Shown piece after piece: positions 59,104 to 64,000 of a stretch of DNA of 64,000 bases. The position numbers and the translations under genes are program-made. The DNA lies in assembly GCA_965198715.1 (NCBI GenBank), contig CBDAPV010000002.1, positions 62,001 through 126,000 on the forward strand, written 5' to 3'. The number at the start of each line of letters is the position of its first letter. Within the stretch, counting starts at the first letter, position 1. The notes beneath the pieces are model-generated. The model did not search any database. It saw only the letters and a program-made list of their open reading frames with translations, and was not told the DNA's origin. The stretch is from RH-AL1 sp965198715. GTDB taxonomy: Bacteria; Pseudomonadota; Alphaproteobacteria; Rhizobiales; Beijerinckiaceae.

Positions 59104-60306
59104 ATGGACCTGAACGCCCCGCTGGGCATGACGCCGCCGCCGAAACGACGGCGTCCGATCGTCCTGCTCGCCGGTGGTGGTCTCGTTGCGGCGGCGCTCG
59201 TCGCCGTGGCGTGGATGCTGACCGTCGCCGACCCGCGCGGCGGACGACCCTTCGCTGTCGCCGAACTGCCGCTGCCGCTGCCGCTGCCGCTGCCGTTGCT
59301 GGCGCCATCTCGCCCGCCGGCGCTCGATACGACACCGACCGGCACCTTGGCTCCGACCGCCGCCGTTCCCGGAGCATCCTCCACGGCGGCGAACGAGCCG
59401 GTCGACCGCTCGCGGGCGGGAAACCTCGAAGGCGGCGTGATGGTCTACCGCGGTTTCGGTCCCAGCCTCACCGCTCCGCCGGCCGTCGCGGGACCGCTGG
59501 TGATCGATGTCACCCGCGCGATCGATGATCCTCTGGGCAAGGTTCGTGCTGCGCCTGGACCAGGTGCCAAGGCTGTCTCGACGGTTGCCCCGACTATGGT
59601 ATCAACACCGGCCCAGCCCCGCGTCGCGATCTACGTGTCCGGGATGGGTCTCGATGCCGGTGCGACGCGCACCGCCATCGGGACGATGCCCGCGGCCGTC
59701 ACGCTCGCCTTCCTGCCATACGGCACCGCGGTCGCGGCCAGCGTCGCGGCGGCGAAGGCCAAGGGCCACGAGGTGCTGCTGCAGCTGCCGATGCGCAATG
59801 AGGGCGGCAGCAGCCCCGGTCCCCACGCGCTGCGTGCCGACGCTGCAACCGATGGGTTCAAGAGCGACCTCGCCTGGTTGATGGAGCGTTTTTCCGGCTA
59901 CGACGGCGTCGCCAACCTGCTCGGGTCGCCGGTCACCGCCGACACCGGCGCCATGACCCTCGTGCTCAAGACCGCGGGAGCGCGCCACCTGTTCTATCTC
60001 GACGACGGCACGTCGCGGCGATCCGTGGCCGAGAGCCTCGCGCCGGACCTCAACGTCGAGTTTGCGAAGGCCGACCTCGTTCTCGACGCCACCGGGGATC
60101 CCGCCGTCGTGCGCGCCAACCTCGATCAGCTCGTCGCTATCGCCAAGCGCAAGGGCACGGCGATCGGCATGGCCAGCGGCCTGCCCGAGCACCTCGGCAC
60201 GATCGCCCGCTTCGCCAGCGAGATCGGAGGCCGCGGCGTGGTGCTCGTGCCGGTGGGCACGCTCGCCCACGCCGGCGATCCGACACAGGCGGCCGCCACG
60301 CGATGA
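59104..60306 (+). CDS. Divergent polysaccharide deacetylase family protein
   Basis: A 400-residue protein. A membrane segment is near residues 19-37 (IVLLAGGGLVAAALVAVAW). A Pro-rich arm with PLPLPLPLPL follows, then from about residue 170 a divergent polysaccharide deacetylase domain (VAIYVSGMGLDAGATRTAIG, LPYGTAVAASVAAAKAKGHE, LLQLPMRNEGG, GPHALRADAA). The usual zinc-binding residues of active deacetylases are not obvious. It sits between ctpA and rppH, the common alphaproteobacterial order. ATG 59104 precedes MDLNAPLGM. Confidence 0.85.
   Translation: MDLNAPLGMTPPPKRRRPIVLLAGGGLVAAALVAVAWMLTVADPRGGRPFAVAELPLPLPLPLPLLAPSRPPALDTTPTGTLAPTAAVPGASSTAANEPVDRSRAGNLEGGVMVYRGFGPSLTAPPAVAGPLVIDVTRAIDDPLGKVRAAPGPGAKAVSTVAPTMVSTPAQPRVAIYVSGMGLDAGATRTAIGTMPAAVTLAFLPYGTAVAASVAAAKAKGHEVLLQLPMRNEGGSSPGPHALRADAATDGFKSDLAWLMERFSGYDGVANLLGSPVTADTGAMTLVLKTAGARHLFYLDDGTSRRSVAESLAPDLNVEFAKADLVLDATGDPAVVRANLDQLVAIAKRKGTAIGMASGLPEHLGTIARFASEIGGRGVVLVPVGTLAHAGDPTQAAATR
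59266..59295 (+). repeat. Hexanucleotide microsatellite (ctgccg) x5
   Basis: Five exact ctgccg units encode LPLPLPLPLP in the Pro-rich arm of the deacetylase-like protein. Changes in copy number would keep the frame and only alter arm length. Confidence 0.85.
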
Positions 60307-60815
60307 ACCGGGTCGAGGATTTCGGCCTCTATCGGCCCTGCGTCGGCATCATGCTCCTCAACGCCGAGGGGCTGGTGTTCATCGGCAAGCGCCGCCCCAA
60401 GCGAAACGGAGACTCCGCGGGTGCCGCCCACCTCTGGCAGATGCCGCAGGGCGGCATCGATCCGGGCGAGGATCCCTATGCCGCGGCGCTTCGCGAGCTC
60501 GCCGAGGAGACCGGCGTCACATCGGTCGAGAAGCTCGCCGAGGCGCCGGACTGGTACTGCTACGACCTGCCGGTGGATTCCTCGCGGCGCTCCTGGCGCG
60601 GTCGCTACAAGGGCCAGCGCCAACGCTGGTTCGCGCTGCGCCACACCGGCCCGGAGAGCGAGATCAACGTCGTGGCGCCGCCCGGCGGCTTCAAGCCGGA
60701 GTTCGAGTCCTGGCGATGGGCGCGCATGGACGAGCTCGCCGCGCTCATCATCCCGTTCAAGCGCTCGGTCTACGAGCGGGTCGTCGCCGACTTCGCCGGA
60801 CTCGCCGCCGCGTGA
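60303..60815 (+). CDS. rppH: RNA pyrophosphohydrolase
   Basis: A 170-residue Nudix enzyme that removes pyrophosphate from mRNA 5' ends and so starts decay. YRPCVGIMLLNAEGLVFIGK and WQMPQGGIDPGEDPYAAALR lead into the Nudix box with RELAEETGV. The C-terminal FESWRWARMDELAALIIPFK is typical of RppH. Its ATG overlaps the upstream stop by ATGA. Confidence 0.95.
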   Translation: MNRVEDFGLYRPCVGIMLLNAEGLVFIGKRRPKRNGDSAGAAHLWQMPQGGIDPGEDPYAAALRELAEETGVTSVEKLAEAPDWYCYDLPVDSSRRSWRGRYKGQRQRWFALRHTGPESEINVVAPPGGFKPEFESWRWARMDELAALIIPFKRSVYERVVADFAGLAAA

Positions 60816-60899
60816 GTGCGGGTGCAGCAGGTGACGCGATGGAATGTTAATCGTTCGCGATTAGGTTGTAGCCGATCTCGTCGGTGTGTTTCGCAGCCT

Positions 60900-62078
60900 A
60901 TGTTCGACATTCACGCCATCCATGCCGCCGCCTACAGCATCGCCGTCGACGGCGAGAATTTTCGTTTCCACGATGCAAATGCTTCAAGCCTTGCGCTGAG
61001 CGGCCACAGCGCGTTCCAGCCCGGCCTCACTCCGCACGACATCTTCCCGCCCGATGTCGCGGCGGAGATCGTGCAGCGATATCGAGCGTGTAGCGTCGAC
61101 GGCGCGGTGAGCTACGCTTCCAGCGCGATGGTCGGCGCCGAGCTGCGGCGCTGGCAGACCACGCTGTTCTCCGTCGCCGGTGACGACGGAAGGCCGGCGT
61201 TCCTCTACGGCGTCTGCAGCCGCCTCGAAGAGGCGGCAACGGCCGACCTGCCGACCCTGGCGCTCGACACGCTCGACGGCGGCTTCTGGACGCTGGACCT
61301 CGCCACACGCGAGTTCAAGACTTCGCGCGGGCTCGCCGAGAAGATCGCCGGACCCGGCCGCGCCTCGCTGAACCTCGCCGAATACGTCAGCCACGTCCAT
61401 GTCGACGACCTGGACCTAGAGATGCCCGACGGCGATCAGGACGCGACCGTCGAGTTCCGCGTGTTCACCCACGAGAGGCGTACGCGCTGGCTGCAGACAC
61501 GTCGGCGGCCGGTCCGTGACGCCTCCGGCCGACCGACGCATGTCGTCGGCATCGTGCTCGACGTCACGGAACGCAAGCTCGAGATGATGCGCCTGGCGCA
61601 AGAGGCGGCGACGGACCTCCTGACCCGCGTCGGCAACCGCCGCGCCTTCGAGCGCGCCGCAGAACGCTGTTTCGCGGACGAGGCCGAGCCGTTCTTCGGC
61701 GTCATCGCCATCGATCTCGACCATTTCAAGCCGGTGAACGATTGCCACGGCCATCGCGTCGGTGACGAACTCCTGCGCGAGGTCGGGCGGCGTTTGGCGG
61801 CTCTCGTCGCGCCCGGCGAATGCCTCGCGCGGGTCGGCGGCGACGAGTTCTCCGTGCTCCTGCCGGCCACGACGCTCGAACGCATGGACGTTCTCGTTGC
61901 GAGAATCGAGGCCGCGTTCTTCGAGCCCTTCGCCTTCGTCGGCGCCGCCATTGTCGTGGGGGCGAGCTGCGGCAGCGCGATGCGCCTGCCCTGCGATCGC
62001 AGCGTCGGCGACATCGTCGCCCGCGCCGACCGCGCGCTCTACGCCGCCAAGGGCCGCCGCCGCCGGCTCATCGCCTGA
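60900..62078 (+). CDS. PAS-like and GGDEF domain diguanylate cyclase
   Basis: A 392-residue cytoplasmic protein with no membrane segment. Residues about 1-100 form a PAS-like sensor, and 135-235 a second PAS/PAC region ending THVVGIVLDVTERKLEMMRL. The GGDEF domain starts at ATDLLTRVGNRRAFERA; the active site is RVGGDEFSVLL, intact, and DLDHFKPVNDCHGHRVGD is present. It should make cyclic di-GMP. The ATG 60900 is favoured over an earlier in-frame start at 60816, which would abut the rppH stop. Confidence 0.9.
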   Translation: MFDIHAIHAAAYSIAVDGENFRFHDANASSLALSGHSAFQPGLTPHDIFPPDVAAEIVQRYRACSVDGAVSYASSAMVGAELRRWQTTLFSVAGDDGRPAFLYGVCSRLEEAATADLPTLALDTLDGGFWTLDLATREFKTSRGLAEKIAGPGRASLNLAEYVSHVHVDDLDLEMPDGDQDATVEFRVFTHERRTRWLQTRRRPVRDASGRPTHVVGIVLDVTERKLEMMRLAQEAATDLLTRVGNRRAFERAAERCFADEAEPFFGVIAIDLDHFKPVNDCHGHRVGDELLREVGRRLAALVAPGECLARVGGDEFSVLLPATTLERMDVLVARIEAAFFEPFAFVGAAIVVGASCGSAMRLPCDRSVGDIVARADRALYAAKGRRRRLIA

Positions 62079-62787
62079 CGCCCAGCGCGTCGAGCGCCAC
62101 GTGCATGTGCGGCGGCACCGGCGCCTCGACCACGACCGGGTCGCGGTTCTTGTAGAGCGGCACGGCAACGGCGCGGGCCAGCAACTGCAGCGGCACCGCG
62201 CCGGCCGTTCTTTCCCCTCGGCCGTAGATCGGATCGCCGAGGATCGGCCAGCCCTGCGCCGCGCAATGTACCCGCAGCTGGTGGGTGCGCCCGGTCAGCG
62301 GCTCCAGCGCCAGCGCGGCGCGGCCGCCGCCGCGCGCCATCACCCGCCAGCGCGTCCGCGACGGCTGCCCGGCGGGATCGACCTTCATCCACCAGCCGCG
62401 CTCGGCGTCGAGCCGGCCGAGCGCCAGGTCGATCAGCCCCTCGTCGGCCTCCGGCTCGCCCTCGACCACGGCCCAGTAGGTCTTGGCGATCCTGCCCTGC
62501 TTGAACAGCAGCCCGAGCTTCTCCAGCGCCTTGCGGTGCCGCCCCAGCACCAGGCAGCCCGAGGTGTCGCGATCGAGCCGGTGCGCCAGCGCCGGGTCGC
62601 GCGGCAGGCCGAAGCGCAGGGCGGAGAAGCCATCCTGCAGGTTGGCGCCGCCTTTCGGCCCGCGATGCACGGCGATGCCGGGCGGCTTGTCGATCACCAG
62701 CATCAAGGCGTCGCGGTAGAGCAGGCGCGCCTCGAGGTCGAGCGTCGCGCCCGCGTTCAGGGTTTCTCCATCACGCTCCGCCAGCAT
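62068..62787 (-). CDS. RluA-family pseudouridine synthase
   Basis: A 239-residue pseudouridine synthase. The catalytic Asp72 is in AHRLDRDTSGCLVLGR. ALEPLTGRTHQLRVH and GWPILGDPIYG are further family motifs. No S4 domain is present, so it resembles RluA or TruC-type enzymes more than RluC/D. Its target RNA cannot be told. It overlaps the end of the GGDEF gene by 11 bases on the opposite strand. Confidence 0.9.
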   Translation of the reverse strand: MLAERDGETLNAGATLDLEARLLYRDALMLVIDKPPGIAVHRGPKGGANLQDGFSALRFGLPRDPALAHRLDRDTSGCLVLGRHRKALEKLGLLFKQGRIAKTYWAVVEGEPEADEGLIDLALGRLDAERGWWMKVDPAGQPSRTRWRVMARGGGRAALALEPLTGRTHQLRVHCAAQGWPILGDPIYGRGERTAGAVPLQLLARAVAVPLYKNRDPVVVEAPVPPHMHVALDALGVRR

Positions 62788-62848
62788 CGCTCGTTCGCAC
62801 CTTCGCCCCGCCCCAGGTTTGTCTTATAGAGGACGCGAACGGAGTTCG

Positions 62849-63178
62849 ATGTTGGGTCACCTGCCATCACTGGGTCGCGGCGCGGTGTGCGCCTGCGCGC
62901 TGGCGCTGCTCGTCGCCGGCTGCGGCCGCAAAGGGCCGCTCGAGCCGCCGCCGGGCGTTCCCGTGGTCAACGTGCCGTCGGCCGCGCTGGAGGCGCAGCA
63001 GCAGCGCGTGCTGCAGGAGATCGACACGCCCGGGCTGATCCAGAGCCCCAACCAGGTCTACGAGCGCTCGGCCATTGCCAAGCTCAATGCGGCGACCGCG
63101 GCGCCGCCACCGCGCCCGATCAACGCGCCGCCCGTCGCCCAGCCCAGCACCTTCCTCCTCGACCCGCTGGTCAAGTAG
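62849..63178 (+). CDS. lptM: LptM-like lipoprotein
   Basis: A 109-residue lipoprotein. A short leader ends in the lipobox LVAGC with Cys25 acylated, followed by GRKGPLEPPP, the standard LptM/YifL motif. LptM assists LptD maturation in the outer membrane. The C-terminal half is variable and Pro-rich. Position just before lysA is the usual one. Confidence 0.88.
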   Translation: MLGHLPSLGRGAVCACALALLVAGCGRKGPLEPPPGVPVVNVPSAALEAQQQRVLQEIDTPGLIQSPNQVYERSAIAKLNAATAAPPPRPINAPPVAQPSTFLLDPLVK

Positions 63179-63187
63179 CCGAGCCCC

Positions 63188-64000
63188 ATGCACCATTTCG
63201 CCATGCGTGGCGGCGTGCTCCACGCCGAGGACGTCGATCTCGGCGCGCTCGCCGAGGTGGTCGGCACGCCGTTCTACTGCTATTCCACCGCGACGATCGT
63301 GCGGCACTACCGGGTGTTCCGCGACGCCTTCGCCGGGCTCGATTCGCTGGTCTGCTACGCCGTGAAGGCCAACTCCAACCAGGCCGTGCTGGCGACGCTC
63401 GCGCGCGAGGGCGCCGGCACCGACGTCGTCTCCGAGGGCGAACTGCGCCGCGCGCTGGCCGCCGGCGTGCCGGGCGCCCGCATCACCTTCTCCGGCGTCG
63501 GCAAGACCGAGCGCGAGATGGCGGCGGCGCTCGAGGCCGGCATCCTCTGCTTCAACGTCGAATCCGAGCCCGAGCTCGCGACGCTGTCGCGCATCGCCAG
63601 CGAAAAGGGGGTGACGGCGCCGGTCGCGCTGCGGGTCAATCCCGATGTCGACGCGCTGACCCACGCCAAGATCGCCACCGGCAAGGCCGAGAACAAGTTC
63701 GGCATCCCGATCGAGGGGGCTCGCGAGGCCTACCGCACCGCCGCCTCCCTGCCGGGCCTCGCCGTCACCGGCGTCGACATGCACATCGGCTCGCAGATCA
63801 CCGATCTCGCGCCCTTCGACAGCGCCTTCGCCATCCTCGCCGGCTTCCTCGACGCGCTGCTCGCCGATGGCCACCGCATCCATCACGTCGATCTCGGCGG
63901 CGGCCTCGGCATCCCCTACCGCGCCCACGAGGACCCCGATAGCTACCATCCCGCCCGCTACGCCGAGGTGGTGCGCCGCCATCTCGGGCGCTTCGCGTGC
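63188..64000 (+). CDS. lysA: Diaminopimelate decarboxylase (partial, cut by window end)
   Basis: The first 271 residues of LysA; the rest lies beyond the window. It decarboxylates meso-diaminopimelate to lysine. The PLP lysine is Lys60 in CYAVKANSNQAVL. HIGSQI (with His for PLP stacking) and DLGGGLGIPY are visible. The start MHHFAMRGGVLHAEDV is typical of alphaproteobacterial LysA. It follows lptM by nine bases. Confidence 0.96.
   Translation, partial: MHHFAMRGGVLHAEDVDLGALAEVVGTPFYCYSTATIVRHYRVFRDAFAGLDSLVCYAVKANSNQAVLATLAREGAGTDVVSEGELRRALAAGVPGARITFSGVGKTEREMAAALEAGILCFNVESEPELATLSRIASEKGVTAPVALRVNPDVDALTHAKIATGKAENKFGIPIEGAREAYRTAASLPGLAVTGVDMHIGSQITDLAPFDSAFAILAGFLDALLADGHRIHHVDLGGGLGIPYRAHEDPDSYHPARYAEVVRRHLGRFAC

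Noticed and set aside
1..64000. CRISPR arrays, rRNA genes, prophage modules
   Set aside because: No regularly spaced identical repeats with unique spacers, no rRNA sequence, and no integrase, capsid, tail or lysis genes were seen.

Overview
The window is about two-thirds G+C and gene-dense on both strands. Gene content points to an alphaproteobacterium, probably Hyphomicrobiales- or Rhodospirillales-like. The indicators are the envC-ctpA-divergent polysaccharide deacetylase-rppH string, overlapping metK-trmB, a CobW-type GTPase next to a WD40 gene, cobalamin genes of the cobQ/cobD type, lptM-lysA, and intergenic palindromes of the sort common in Rhizobiales. No species can be named from the sequence alone.

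Layout. 0-11 kb is mixed housekeeping and envelope genes: a His-rich secreted protein, sucC without an adjacent sucD, rmuC, an OsmC-type peroxidase, an EF-hand protein, a large OmpA-domain protein with Pro/Ala repeats, a HAD phosphatase, a MoeB/ThiF-like E1 enzyme, a PAP2 phosphatase, two secreted proteins and a DUF892 ferritin-like protein. 11.3-15.9 kb is a worn accessory region. It holds dispersed palindromes, a tandem duplication of a two-gene unit whose second copy has decayed, an AT-rich island carrying one AAA+-like ATPase, degenerate copies of the lepA 3' end, a toxin-antitoxin operon with a frameshifted toxin, and IS-end-like repeats. lepA itself and a membrane metalloprotease follow.

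18.8-23 kb is the most unusual gene group. A Tat-exported ferritin-like protein is followed by a 664-residue protein that joins a paralogous ferritin-like domain to a GT61-type (DUF563) glycosyltransferase domain, and then by a convergent SAM methyltransferase. 23-28.5 kb has siroheme synthase, a large AI-2E-family membrane protein and an OprB-type porin. A tRNA-Ala(GGC) and a decayed fragment of gspD come next, then a near-complete type II secretion operon (29.5-41.3 kb: gspD, prepilin peptidase, F, G, H, I, J, K, E, L, M, and a GspC/GspN-like gene), tightly packed with start-stop overlaps.

41.3-64 kb returns to core metabolism: zwf, cobD, a translationally coupled paaK-like/thiD/cobQ string, DUF2937, WD40 plus a metal-chaperone GTPase, a SCO copper protein, a histidine phosphatase, trmB-metK, a class III aminotransferase, the envC-ctpA-deacetylase-rppH envelope operon, a PAS-like/GGDEF protein, an RluA-type pseudouridine synthase, lptM and the start of lysA, which is cut by the window end.

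The best candidates for something undescribed are the ferritin-GT61 fusion locus and the AT-rich ATPase island beside repeated lepA 3' ends. All functional statements come from reading motifs by eye; no database search was run.
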